NCBI GenBank assembly: GCA_016706845.1
Contig: JADJIV010000005.1
Span: 1-64,000 of the forward strand
Direction: 5' to 3'
DNA: 64,000 nucleotides
Source: PNOJ01 sp016706845
Lineage (GTDB): Bacteria; Krumholzibacteriota; Krumholzibacteriia; LZORAL124-64-63
Shown here: piece by piece, positions 46,944-55,566 of the stretch
How the letters are laid out: the number at the start of each line of letters is the position of its first letter
How positions within the stretch are numbered: position 1 is the stretch's first letter
Made by a program: the position numbers and the translations under genes
Notes under the pieces: generated by a model
Told to the model about the DNA's origin: nothing
Seen by the model: the letters and a program-made list of their open reading frames with translations, nothing else
Databases searched by the model: none

Positions 46944-48062
46944 CTACATCACGACCAGTTCGGCCTGCAGGGCGCCCGCCTGCCGCAGCGCCTGCAGGAT
47001 GGCGATGATGTCGCGGGGGCTGGCCCCGGCCTCGTTCAGCACGCCGACCACGTCCTGGACCGTCCCGGTCGCGGGCACGTACAGCACCGCGGCCTCCTTC
47101 TCCTGGACGTCGGCCGTCACGTTCGGCGTGACGACGGTCTCGCCGCTCTCGTTGAAGGAGTTGGGCTGCGACACGTCGTAGGTGGTCCGGATGACGACCT
47201 TGAGGTTGCCGTGGGCGACCGCGGCCTCCCGCAGCTGCACCCCCTGCCCCACGATGATCGTGCCGGTGCGCTCGTTGATCACGACGCGGGCGGCCTGGTC
47301 GCTCTCGGCCGCGAGTTCGCCCATGCGCGCGATGAAGTCCACGGGCCGGTCCAGGAAGCTCTCCGGGACCATCACCTCGATCCGCTGCGCGTCGAGGGCG
47401 CGCGCCGCGCCGGCGCCGAAGACGCCGTTGATGGCGTCGGCCACGCGCTGGCAGGTGGCGAAGTCGGGATTGTGGAGCAGCCAGGACATGGCGCCGGCCT
47501 CGATGAAGGCGCCTGGCAGCCGGCGCTCGAGCTTGGCGCCGCCGGAGATCAGGCCCACCGTCGCGTGGTTCTTGCGCACCGAGTTGTTCGCCCCGCCGGA
47601 GACGTTGAAGCCGCCGATCGAGACCGGCCCCTGGGCCACGGCGTAGACCAGACCGTCGGCGCCCTTCAGCGGGCTCATGATCAGCATGCCGCCCTCGAGG
47701 CTCGAGCAGTCGCCCAGCGAGCTGACGGTGGCGTCGACGCGGCTGCCCGGCGCGGCGCCGGGATCGGCCTGCGCGGTGATCAGGACCGCCGCGACGTTCT
47801 TCAGCTTGACCATCGCCGGATCGACCGTGACGTCCAGGCGCTCCAGCAGCGAAGTCAGCGAGTTCACCGTGAAGGCGGCGCTCTGGCCGTCGCCGGTGCC
47901 GGTCAGGCCCACGACCAGGCCGTAGCCCAGCAGCGGCTCGCGGTCGGTGCCCGCGACCGTCGCCAGGTCCTTGATGCGCGATGCCGCCGCCGGCGTCGCC
48001 GACAGCGCGCACGCCGCCAGCAGGACCGGCACGGACAGCAACGGGATGCGTCGCAGGAACAT
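46944..48062 (-). CDS. flgI: Flagellar P-ring protein FlgI
   Basis: FlgI forms the P-ring in the peptidoglycan layer. The 372 residues have a signal peptide (IPLLSVPVLLAACALSATPAAA) and then SRIKDLATVAGTDREPLLGYGLVVGLTGTGDG, the usual start of the mature protein, with TNVEVVIRTTYDVSQPNSF and the C-terminal DIIAILQALRQAGALQAELVVM. Length and order with flgH are normal; its presence shows an outer-membrane type basal body. Confidence 0.97.
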   Translation of the reverse strand: MFLRRIPLLSVPVLLAACALSATPAAASRIKDLATVAGTDREPLLGYGLVVGLTGTGDGQSAAFTVNSLTSLLERLDVTVDPAMVKLKNVAAVLITAQADPGAAPGSRVDATVSSLGDCSSLEGGMLIMSPLKGADGLVYAVAQGPVSIGGFNVSGGANNSVRKNHATVGLISGGAKLERRLPGAFIEAGAMSWLLHNPDFATCQRVADAINGVFGAGAARALDAQRIEVMVPESFLDRPVDFIARMGELAAESDQAARVVINERTGTIIVGQGVQLREAAVAHGNLKVVIRTTYDVSQPNSFNESGETVVTPNVTADVQEKEAAVLYVPATGTVQDVVGVLNEAGASPRDIIAILQALRQAGALQAELVVM

Positions 48063-48070
48063 CGTCCCTC

Positions 48071-48661
48071 CTAGAAGAGCCAGTTGACGAGCTTGGTGAT
48101 CACGCCCGGCTCGCTGCTCGCGTTGACCGGCCCGGTGCCGTTGTAGGCGATCCGGGCGTCGGCGATGTACGTCGAGTAGATGGTGTTGTCGGGGCGGATG
48201 TCGCGCGCGCGGCAGCTGCCGCTGATCTCGATCAGCTGGCGCTCGCCGTTGATGTCGACCATCCGCGTGCCCGCGAGCTGGTAGTCGCCGTTGTGCAGGA
48301 CCTCCACGATGCGCACGGTGATCTCGGCCTGCAGGTTGCCGGTGCGCTGGGTCCGCCCGTCGCCGGTGTACTTGTTCTCGGTGTTCAGGCCCCAACTGGT
48401 CAGGATGTCCAGGAAACCGAGGCCCGGACCGCCCGAGACCTCCGACTTGTTGTTGGCGTCGGTCTTGGCCGTGGCGTTGGCGGACGACTCCTCGACGATC
48501 AGGATCGTGACGATGTCGCCCACGCGGCACGCCTTCGAGTTGCTCACCAACGAGCGGCCCGACTCGAGGTCGATCAGCGGCCCGGAAGCGCGGGCCGTCG
48601 CCGAAGCCAGGGCGCCGAGGGCCAGCGCCGCGATCAGGATCCGGTACCTAGTGCTCACCAT
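48071..48661 (-). CDS. flgH: Flagellar L-ring protein FlgH (no lipobox)
   Basis: FlgH forms the outer-membrane L-ring. The 196 residues include VGDIVTILIVEESSANATAKTDANNKSEV, FTGDGRTQRTGNLQAEITVRIVEVLHNGDYQLAGTR-type sequence and GERQLIEISGSCRARDIRPDNTIYSTYIADARIAYNG, all FlgH signatures. The signal peptide (RILIAALALGALASATARA) has no cysteine near its end, so this FlgH is probably not a lipoprotein, unlike the enterobacterial one. Nine bases separate it from flgI. Confidence 0.95.
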   Translation of the reverse strand: MVSTRYRILIAALALGALASATARASGPLIDLESGRSLVSNSKACRVGDIVTILIVEESSANATAKTDANNKSEVSGGPGLGFLDILTSWGLNTENKYTGDGRTQRTGNLQAEITVRIVEVLHNGDYQLAGTRMVDINGERQLIEISGSCRARDIRPDNTIYSTYIADARIAYNGTGPVNASSEPGVITKLVNWLF

Positions 48662-48669
48662 GTCGCCCC

Positions 48670-49616
48670 TCACCTGTTCCAGGCCACCCGGCCCGGCCCC
48701 TCGACGCGGGCCCGGACCAGCCGGCCATCCATTTCGTTGCGCACGGAGATCTGCTCCCCGCCGGCGCCGTCCTCGCGGGCGACGGCCATGGTCGTCACCG
48801 AGACGCCGCCGCGGTCCAGCACGAGTTCCACTCTCTGCCCGGCGGTGATCAGCGGCGTGCGCCGCACCGCGGCCTGCCGCAGGATCACGCCCGCCGCGAC
48901 CGGCGCGGCGCAGGTCATGCCGGCCGCCGCCGCCCGGCCGACGAGTTCGCCGCCGCGCAACCCCGCCAGGTCGCACCACTCCCAGGACAGCTGATCGCCG
49001 TCCAGGGGCTGCCCCGGCTGCAGGTCGGCCAGCGCCCGCGCGATCTCGCCGTGGACGTGGCAGACGACCGTCGCGGTGAAGCGCGCCGCGCCGCGGCCGG
49101 CGTCGATGCGCGCCCGCACCAGATTGCGACCGGCCAGCAGGGGGCGCGGCTCGATCAGGGTCAGAGTCCAGTCGCCGTCCAGAGCCGGCGACGGCAGTTC
49201 GCCTGCGATGTCCAGAGTCGTCGGGGGGCCGTCGGGCGCCGCCGGGGCAGCCAGGCCGCCAGCTCGTCGCGCAGGACGCCCTCGATCCGCGCCGGGTCCA
49301 GGCGCGTCGCCGCGAAGGTCACGACGCAGTGTTCGGGGCCGCGGCAGACGACGTCGGCCGCCAGGCGTTCGGTGACCAGGCGGCGCAGCACGGCGCCGCG
49401 GTCCACCGTCAGCGTCCCGCCCGGCGCGACGTCCGCGGCCAGCACCAGGGCGGCCGCGTCGGCCGGCAGCTCGCCCGCCGCGACGTCGCCGAGCCGCACC
49501 ACCGCGCCGTCGGTGCTCCAGACCTCCCGCAGCTCGAGCACCCAGGCGCGCGCCGTCGGCGGCGCCGCCAGGGCGGCGAGCAGCAGCAGGAGGGGCGCGC
49601 GGGCGCGTCGCTTCAC
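48670..49616 (-). CDS. flgA: P-ring assembly chaperone FlgA (one frame break)
   Basis: FlgA is a periplasmic chaperone for P-ring formation. The N-terminal half (GTG start at 49616) has a signal peptide (APLLLLLAALAAPPTARA) and an SAF-like region. The frame changes near 49235. The C-terminal half has VVCHVHGEIARALADLQPGQPLDGDQLSWEW and RRTPLITAGQRVELVLDRGGVSVTTMAVAREDGAGGEQISVRN (in outline), the SAF domain that binds FlgI. Together about 315 residues. Confidence 0.9.
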
Positions 49617-49620
49617 GTCG

Positions 49621-50406
49621 TTACCTCTTGAGCTGGTTGACCGTCTGCATCATGTCGTCGGCCATGGTGATCGTCTTGGCGTTGAGCTCGTAGGCCCGCT
49701 GCGCCGTGATCATCTTGACCAGTTCCTCGACCGTCTCGACGTTGCTCATCTCCAGGAAACCCGAGGCGATCTCGCCGAGTCCGTCCAGGCCGGCCTGGCT
49801 GACCAGCGGCTGGCCGCTGTTGGGCGACGGCAGCAGGATGTTGCCGCCGCGGTTGGTCAGGCCCGCGGGGTTGGCGAACTTCGCCAGCTCGATCTGGGCC
49901 ACGTCCTGGACCGTCGACGAGTCGCCGGCCAGCAGCACCGAGACCGTGCCGTCGCGCGCGATGCTGACGTCGGTGGCGTCCAGGGGGATCTGGATGGGCG
50001 GCTCGATCCGGTAGCCGGCCGCCGTGACCAGGTTGCGGTCGGCGTCGAGCTTGAAGGAGCCGTCGCGGGTGTAGCCGACCGAACCGTCGGGCAGGCTCAC
50101 CTGGAAGAAGCCGTCGCCCTCGATCATCATGTCCAGGGGGTTCTCGGTCTGGGTGATCAGCCCCTGCGAGTAGACGCGGTTGGTGCCGACCAGCTTGACG
50201 CCGTGGCCGATCTCCACCCGCGTGGGGCTGGCGTCGCCGCTGCCGCGCCCCGTGGGCACGATCTGCTCGTAGAGCAGGTCCTGGAACTCGGCGTGGCTCT
50301 TCTTGTAGCCGGCCGTGTTCACGTTGGCCAGGTTGTTGGCGATCGTATCGATATTCGTCTGCTGGGCCTTCATGCCCGACGCGGCGCTCGTCATTGCTCG
50401 CAGCAT
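49621..50406 (-). CDS. flgG: Flagellar distal rod protein FlgG
   Basis: FlgG builds the distal rod. The 261 residues match the family well: MLRAMTSAASGMKAQQTNIDTIANNLANVNTAGYKKSHAEFQDLLYEQI (in outline), GVKLVGTNRVYSQGLITQTENPLDMMIEGDGFFQV, and the C-terminal SNVETVEELVKMITAQRAYELNAKTITMADDMMQTVNQLKR. It lies 15 bases after flgF. Confidence 0.97.
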   Translation of the reverse strand: MLRAMTSAASGMKAQQTNIDTIANNLANVNTAGYKKSHAEFQDLLYEQIVPTGRGSGDASPTRVEIGHGVKLVGTNRVYSQGLITQTENPLDMMIEGDGFFQVSLPDGSVGYTRDGSFKLDADRNLVTAAGYRIEPPIQIPLDATDVSIARDGTVSVLLAGDSSTVQDVAQIELAKFANPAGLTNRGGNILLPSPNSGQPLVSQAGLDGLGEIASGFLEMSNVETVEELVKMITAQRAYELNAKTITMADDMMQTVNQLKR

Positions 50407-50421
50407 GGCTTACTCCTCGGT

Positions 50422-51213
50422 TCAGGCGGTGCGGCTCAGCTGGTTCACGGCTTTGTCCAGGGTGCGGTCGGCTTCCTGCAGGACCTTGGCGTCCATCTCG
50501 AAGGCGCGCTGGGCGGCGATCATCGCCACCATGGTGTCGATGGGGTTGGCGTTGCTCTCCTCGAGCATGCCCTGCACCAGGCGCACCTTGTCGGCAGCCA
50601 GCGGTTTCGCGGTCACGCCCGCGGGCGCCGCCAGCAGCGAACCGCCCACGTGGTGCAGGCGTCCGGGGTCGTCGAAGGCGACCACCGCCAGGCGGCCCAC
50701 CTCCACCCCGCCCACGCGCACGCCGCCGTCGGCGCCCACGGAGAGTTCGCCTTCGGGGATCTCCAGCGGTCCGCCGTCGCCCTGCACCAGCGCGCCGTCG
50801 GACGTGGTCAGGCGCCGCTGGGCGTCGAGCGAGAACGCGCCGTTGCGCGTGTAGTAGTCCTTCCCGTCCCGGCTGACCTTGAACAGGCCCTCGTCCTGGA
50901 GGGCGAGATCGGTGGGACGCCCCGTTTCGCGCAGGGTCCCCTGGCTCATGTCCACCGGAGCGCGCATGTCCAGGATCAGGTCCCGGACCGAGCGGCTGGC
51001 GCCCGTGGCGGGCGCGGCGGCTTGCCCGGCCGTGGCGTCGGCAGCGGCCGCCGCCTCGCCGCCGCCCGCCTCCTGACGCATCTGCTCGACGACCTGCGTC
51101 AGCACCTGCTTGAAGCCGGTGGCGTTGACGTTGGCCCGGTTGTTCGCCAGCACGTTCGTGCGCGTCATCTGGATGTTCATGGCGGTCTCGGACGACCGCA
51201 GTCCTTTCAGCAC
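50422..51213 (-). CDS. flgF: Flagellar rod protein FlgF
   Basis: FlgF is a proximal/distal rod transition protein. The 263 residues start with a GTG at 51213 behind GGAGGAG. The N-terminal D0 helix (SSETAMNIQMTRTNVLANNRANVNATGFKQ) and C-terminal helix (NPIDTMVAMIAAQRAFEMDAKVLQEADRTLDKAVNQLSR) are of the FlgF/FlgG family. An Ala/Gly-rich insertion lies at about 50-75. It is the first gene of the block and has a consensus sigma-54 promoter 56 bases upstream. Confidence 0.92.
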   Translation of the reverse strand: MLKGLRSSETAMNIQMTRTNVLANNRANVNATGFKQVLTQVVEQMRQEAGGGEAAAAADATAGQAAAPATGASRSVRDLILDMRAPVDMSQGTLRETGRPTDLALQDEGLFKVSRDGKDYYTRNGAFSLDAQRRLTTSDGALVQGDGGPLEIPEGELSVGADGGVRVGGVEVGRLAVVAFDDPGRLHHVGGSLLAAPAGVTAKPLAADKVRLVQGMLEESNANPIDTMVAMIAAQRAFEMDAKVLQEADRTLDKAVNQLSRTA

Positions 51214-51268
51214 GGCTCCTCCTGCGGGCCTGGGGCCTGGCGGCGACACGTTGCCTCAGGAACCGACC

Positions 51269-51283
51269 GCAAGGGCCGTGCCA
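51269..51283 (-). promoter_or_regulatory. Consensus sigma-54 promoter of the flgF-csrA block
   Basis: TGGCAC-ggccc-TTGC on the minus strand (51283-51269) is a full match to the sigma-54 consensus TGGCAC-N5-TTGC. The transcription start would be at about 51257, 44 bases before the flgF GTG. It should require one of the two NtrC-type activators in the window. Confidence 0.85.
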
Positions 51284-51433
51284 CGGTTTCCCGGCTCCGG
51301 GAGCCGTGAGACCGCCTTGGCGGGGGTGCCGATGGTCGAGGGGTGGTCAGGGGCGGTCAGAAGCCGTCCGGCGTGGAAAGGCGCGATCCCCCGGGGAGGG
51401 GACCGCGCCGCAGCGGACGTGGCGGCGGCGGAC

Positions 51434-51820
51434 TCAGCCGACGGCCAGCAGCATGTTGATGTGCTGCTGCAGGTGCTTGAGCCCGGGCTCGTCGATCTGC
51501 GTGAAGAAGACGGCGACCTCGTAGGGGGCGGCGTCCGAACCCACGGATTCGGGCAGCACGCGCACGACGATGCCCTCGCAGTGGGCGGTGCCGGTGGCGT
51601 CGGGCTGCTGCGGATCCACGGGCAGGTCCAGGACCATGTTGAGCTTGGTCATCGGCTCGATGTAGTGGTCGGAGCGGAAGTAGACCCCCGAGGAGCTGAT
51701 GTTCAGCGTTTCCATGCGCGCCGGCACGTGGCTGCCGTCGCCGCGGGGAATGCTGACCTCGAGGTTGAGCTTCGCGTCAACCCGCTGGCCCTTGCGACGG
51801 TTCTGCTGCCCGTCTGTCAT
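51434..51820 (-). CDS. PilZ-domain c-di-GMP receptor protein
   Basis: A 128-residue stand-alone PilZ protein. It has both nucleotide-binding motifs, the Arg-rich RRKGQR (residues 8-13) and NISSSGVYF, with the usual spacing of about 30 residues. Such proteins pass c-di-GMP levels on to motors or pili. It lies directly upstream of the flgF promoter, and the diguanylate cyclase at 4.5 kb is a possible source of signal. Start ATG 51820 follows GGAG. Confidence 0.9.
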   Translation of the reverse strand: MTDGQQNRRKGQRVDAKLNLEVSIPRGDGSHVPARMETLNISSSGVYFRSDHYIEPMTKLNMVLDLPVDPQQPDATGTAHCEGIVVRVLPESVGSDAAPYEVAVFFTQIDEPGLKHLQQHINMLLAVG

Positions 51821-51961
51821 GTGCGCTCTCCTTAGTTCCGGCGCCCCGGGGAGGATTCCCCGCCGCGCGACGCCAGGGGCGCCACGCGACGGGCCCGTTG
51901 CCAGTTCCGTACCAGAGCGAGGTCAAGCGAAACCGGCACTCCGAAAAGTGCCGGCCGCTGG

Positions 51962-52051
51962 CTACTTCTTCTTGTGCCGGTTCTTGCGCAGGCGCTTCTT
52001 GCGCTTGTGCGTCGCAATCTTCTTGCGCTTGCGCTTCCGTCCGTTCGGCAT
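51962..52051 (-). CDS. mS38/AURKAIP1-COX24-type small ribosome-associated protein
   Basis: A very short basic protein of 29 residues: MPNGRKRKRKKIATHKRKKR in its first twenty, then a Lys/Arg/His tail ending in three Lys. Nearly identical peptides in Bacteroidota and relatives are classed as AURKAIP1/COX24-domain proteins, homologous to the C-terminal end of mitochondrial ribosomal protein mS38. It probably binds the small ribosomal subunit. This is one of the best taxonomic hints to the FCB group in the window. Confidence 0.85.
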   Translation of the reverse strand: MPNGRKRKRKKIATHKRKKRLRKNRHKKK

Positions 52052-52205
52052 GCTACCGCCTTTCCGCTACGAATGACAGCCGACGCTGCCCATGACAACA
52101 GGGTCGGACCGCCGCCGTGGCGGACAAGACCGATCCGGGGTTCCAAACCCGAGGGGCTGGAAATATAGCAGGGTTCCCGCAGACAATCAAATGCCCGCGC
52201 CAAGT

Positions 52206-52496
52206 TTATTCGTCCCCGGCGCCGCCGTTGAGGCGGGCCTTCAACTCGTTGGACGCTTTGAAATAGGGCACTTGCTTCGACGGCACGGCCACCGAGTCTC
52301 CCGTGCGGGGGTTGCGCGCCTGGCGGGGACGGCGGCTCTTGACCTTGAAACTGCCGAAGCCTCTCAATTCGACCTTGTCGCCGCGGGTCAGGGCGCCGCC
52401 GATGTTCTCGAGGATCAGGTTGACCACGATCCCCGTGTCCTTCTTGCTGACACCGGTCCTCTGGGCGATCAGTTCCACCAGTTCGGCCTTGGTCAT
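52206..52496 (-). CDS. HU/IHF-family nucleoid protein
   Basis: A 96-residue DNA-bending protein: MTKAELVELIAQRTGVSKKD at the N-terminus, then GDKVELRGFGSFKVKSRRPRQARNPRTGD, the DNA-arm signature, with the conserved Pro at the arm tip. PYFKASNELKARL ends the fold. IHF-type bending helps sigma-54 activators to reach the promoter, so it may affect the neighbouring flgF promoter; that is inference. Start ATG 52496. Confidence 0.95.
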   Translation of the reverse strand: MTKAELVELIAQRTGVSKKDTGIVVNLILENIGGALTRGDKVELRGFGSFKVKSRRPRQARNPRTGDSVAVPSKQVPYFKASNELKARLNGGAGDE

Positions 52497-52980
52497 CGTC
52501 TCTCCCCTCGCGCTCCCGGCTCTCATGCGGCAACAACTTGAGAATCAAGCCGTTAAGCAATACCACGCCCATCGCCGGCCTGCCAAGGGAATTTTCTGCC
52601 GCGCCGCCGAGATTGTCAGCGGGCAGCGCCTCGTCTCGGGAGCCGGAGGCCCCCTGGCAGCCGGGATGTCGGAAGGGTTGGATCGTAGGCATACGTGTGT
52701 CCCGCACTTGCCGCGTGCCACCCGGACCCATGATCTACAACAACGAAGAGCGTAGTGGGTCGAGAAGCGATCGCCTGCAGCGCAGGACACTCGTGCCCGC
52801 CTACCATCAATCGGCGTGCCCGCCAGATCTCAACAGGCGAAAGCAAATTGTAATTGATTAAATAGCAATATATTATACGATAATATTCATCTATGACATG
52901 ATGCTAGTCTGCAGGCGGACATCGTGCAAAAAGACCGCAGATCCCCTCCCCGTCTCGGCAGGATGCCCCGTCACGCGCCC
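52497..52980. other. Gene-free interval with an AT-rich island
   Basis: This 484-base interval between the HU gene and the GlmU-like gene has no credible coding frame. Bases 52844-52908 are strongly AT-rich (several TATAAT/TAATAT-like stretches), in sharp contrast with the rest of the window. A TATAAT on the minus strand near 52872 could be a -10 box for HU, but no good -35 is present. Confidence 0.5.
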
Positions 52981-54361
52981 CTAGGCGGCACCGCTGGAAA
53001 GGGCGCGGAACAGGGCGCCGTGCTCCGGCGTGAACAGGCAGCCCCGCCGCAGCATCACCGTGGAAGCCACGTCGATCGCCTTGTCGACCGCGAAGGAGCG
53101 GTGGCCCCTCCCGTCGCCCCAGGTGAAGTTCGCCAGGCAGGAGCGGGGGAAGCCGGCGCCGAACACGTTGCTGGCGAACCCGACCGTGGTGCCGGTGTTG
53201 AACGTCGTCCCGATGGCGCTCTTGGCGTGCTCGGCCACCATCAGGCCCACGAAGCGCGAACCGGTGGAGACCGGGCCGAGGCCGTAGTTGACGGCGATCT
53301 CCCCGTAGTTGTTCTTCAGGTCGCTGCAGGTCGTGTCCGCGCCCAGATTCACCCAACCGGCGACCACCGCGTGGCCGAGAAAACCCGCGTGCTGCTTGTT
53401 CGCCAGAGGCAGGATCTGGGTCTCGGCGATCTCGCCGGCCACCCGGCAGGCGGCGCCGACCGCCGTCTCCCCGTAGAGCGCGGCCCCCGCCTTGACGCGC
53501 GCGCCGGCGCCCAGGTACAAGGGACCCTCGAGGTAGCTGTGCGGCAGCACGGTCACGCCGCGGTCCAGGACCACCGGCCCATGGCGGGCGTCGATCGCCA
53601 CGCACGGCCCCACCTCGACACCTTCGGCGGCCCAGACCCGGTCCGCTCCCACCAGCGAGACACCGGGTGCGGCCGCCAAGGGCCGGAAACGGGACTCGGC
53701 CCGCCAAACCGGTTCGGTGTCCGCAGCAGGCACGACGCCGAACGGGAGACGCGAGAAAGGCAGACCGGCGGCGACTGTGGCAGCGGTGTCGTCGGCCAGC
53801 GCCCGGGCCAGGTCGGGCACCAGGTCCCAGAGGTGGCGCCAAGCCGCGATCCCTGGCTCCGCGGCCGCCTCCAGCTGGGGCCGCCAGGGCTCGGCGGGGC
53901 AGTCGAACCCCGTCCAGGCCCCACGGGCGACCTGGGAGGCTTCCCAGGCTTGCCAATCCCCCAGCAGGGACGCCGCCTGGGCGGGCGACACCGCAGCGGC
54001 CAGCACCCCCTCCTCGTCGCGTACGGCGAAGGGGCGGCCGGCTGAAGCAGGGACCGCAAGGTGTTCCAATCCACCGCGAGCCGTGCGTTCAGGAACAGGA
54101 TCGTCCCGGCCCGGGACGCGGCGTCCAGCGCCGCTTCGGCGCCGCAGACCGCCCCGTGCGGCAGGGTGGCGCGCTGCAGGCCGGTCAGAAGGGTCCGCGG
54201 GAGCAGGGCGAGGCGGTCCCGCCTCCGGATCGGGCAAGGCACATCTCCACCCGTTCGCGCAGGTTGAACAGGCCGCACGGGATCTCGTAGACAGGCACGC
54301 TCCAGGCCACCGGTCGGAATCCTTGCAGGGTGTGATCCTCGAACAGCACGACCAGGCGCAT
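52981..54361 (-). CDS. GlmU-like sugar nucleotidyltransferase/acyltransferase (frame-broken)
   Basis: A protein of the FCB-type GlmU-like family. The N-terminus MRLVVLFEDHTLQGFRPVAW...PCGLFNLRERVEM is the NTP_transf_4 start. The C-terminal half is a left-handed beta-helix with hexapeptide repeats (GPCVAIDARHGPVVLDRGVTVLPHSYLEGPLYLGAGARVKAGAALYGETAVG...CSDLKNNYG), ending near GHRSFAVDKAID. The likely activity is sugar-1-phosphate acetylation and nucleotide transfer in envelope sugar synthesis. Frame breaks near 54225 and 54040 split it into three pieces. The full length is about 460 residues. Confidence 0.82.
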
Positions 54362-54410
54362 CGCGGACTCCTTCGAACGGTCGTCGGCGCGCGCCGACAC
54401 CGACGTGGGC

Positions 54411-54725
54411 CTATTCCAGGGTCAGGGCCAGGATCCAGGTGCCTTCGCCCGCCGGCCGCTCCACGCGGAACTGCGCGGCGTCTTCTTCCCGCAGGACGGC
54501 GGCGAACGGCGCTTCGCCCGGGGTGGCGTCCCGGCGCCAGGCGACGTTCAGGCACTGATCTTGCGGCGCGGTGAGGCGGAAGGCCGACCCGGTCCCGACC
54601 TCGTCCCCGCGGACGGTGACCGACGGCAAGATCTCCACCCGGGCGGCGAAAGGGAAGTCGCCGGCCACGGCCGCGGTCGCGGCGGACAACAGGCAGCACG
54701 GCAAGAGGATCGGCCAGCGTTTCAC
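54411..54725 (-). CDS. Small secreted protein of unknown function
   Basis: A 104-residue protein with a signal peptide (VKRWPILLPCCLLSAATAAVAG, GTG start at 54725) and a beta-rich remainder (FPFAARVEILPSVTVRGDEVGTGSAFRL and GTWILALTLE). I do not recognise it. It is divergent from the pilin operon and 49 bases upstream of the GlmU-like gene. Size and beta content would suit a pilus-related or periplasmic accessory protein, but that is a guess. Confidence 0.55.
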   Translation of the reverse strand: MKRWPILLPCCLLSAATAAVAGDFPFAARVEILPSVTVRGDEVGTGSAFRLTAPQDQCLNVAWRRDATPGEAPFAAVLREEDAAQFRVERPAGEGTWILALTLE

Positions 54726-54829
54726 GGACGGGGCTCCCGGCGCGAGGGGGCGGTTCCGGTGCGCGGCCCGCCGCCGCGCTCCCCCACGAGTCTGTCGCAA
54801 GCCGCGGTGAAATGCACCCGAAAAATCTG

Positions 54830-54856
54830 TCAAGCGGCGTCCGGCACGGCCGATGA
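54830..54856 (+). promoter_or_regulatory. Sigma-28-like promoter candidate for the pilin operon
   Basis: TCAA (54830-54833), 15 bases, GCCGATGA (54849-54856). The -10 box matches the FliA consensus GCCGATAA at 7 of 8 and the spacing is that of the E. coli consensus. The start of pilin gene 1 is 90 bases downstream. The -35 box is weak beyond TCAA, so this remains tentative. Confidence 0.35.
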
Positions 54857-54945
54857 ACACATCGCAAGGCATCCGGAGCACGGCAGCAACCAACGTCGCG
54901 ACAGCTTTCCGGGTACGGAGACCACACGTTTCAAGGAGAAGAACC

Positions 54946-55443
54946 ATGCGGAAACTGACCTTCCTGTCCCTCGCGGCGCTGGTCGTCGCGTTCCCCATCA
55001 GCCAGGCCCTCGCTCTGGACTCGCCCCAGGACGCGAAGGTCGACGTGTTCATCGCGCTGTCCGTCGCCGAGACGGTCGAGATGGACTTCGGCGCCGTGAT
55101 CGACGCCGACGGCACGATCACCCTGGACACCAACGACGTGATCGCCGCCGACCCGGCGAGCATCCACCAGGGCGGCACCGTGGCCAGCGGCGTCTACACG
55201 ATCACCGGCCAGCCCAGCCAGGCCGTCGACGTGGCGATCACCCCGGCCAACGCGAACGGTCTGCTGCTCGCGAACTTCACGACCGACGTGGGCGGCGGCA
55301 CCTTCCCGCTGGCGGGCGTCATGATCGACGGCGTGGGCAACCTGGCCATGGCCCTCGGCGCCGACCTGACCGTCCAGAGCGGCGTGGCCGCCCCGGGCGC
55401 GAACCAGGCGCTGAACTTCACGGTCACGGTCACCTACAACTGA
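54946..55443 (+). CDS. DUF4402-type pilin subunit 1
   Basis: A 165-residue secreted protein with a signal peptide (LTFLSLAALVVAFPISQALA) and a DUF4402 domain: VEMDFGAVIDADGTITLDTND, ASIHQGGTVASGVYTITGQPSQAVDVAITPAN, and a C-terminal strand FTVTVTYN. DUF4402 proteins are beta-sandwich pilin-like subunits found with chaperone-usher genes. The ATG at 54946 follows AAGGAGA. A terminator-like hairpin after the gene would make this the most abundant product of the operon. Confidence 0.85.
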   Translation: MRKLTFLSLAALVVAFPISQALALDSPQDAKVDVFIALSVAETVEMDFGAVIDADGTITLDTNDVIAADPASIHQGGTVASGVYTITGQPSQAVDVAITPANANGLLLANFTTDVGGGTFPLAGVMIDGVGNLAMALGADLTVQSGVAAPGANQALNFTVTVTYN

Positions 55444-55461
55444 CCGTTCCCGGTCGGAGTC

Positions 55462-55488
55462 AAGGGGAGGCCCACGGGCCTCCCCTTT
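55462..55488 (+). terminator. Terminator or attenuator between the two pilin genes
   Basis: AAGGGGAGGCCC / GGGCCTCCCCTT forms a 12-bp stem around a two-base centre (in practice an 11-bp stem with a four-base loop), followed by TTTCG. It starts 19 bases after the first pilin stop. Confidence 0.75.
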
Positions 55489-55566
55489 CGCTTGCCCGGC
55501 AGCGTGGCACGGCCGGTTCTGGCGGTCCGGGCAGCGGATCACAGACCCCGACCGAGGGCAGAACCG

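Noticed and set aside
52840..52910. Replication origin
   Set aside because: AT-rich, but no DnaA boxes, dnaA, dnaN or gidA nearby.
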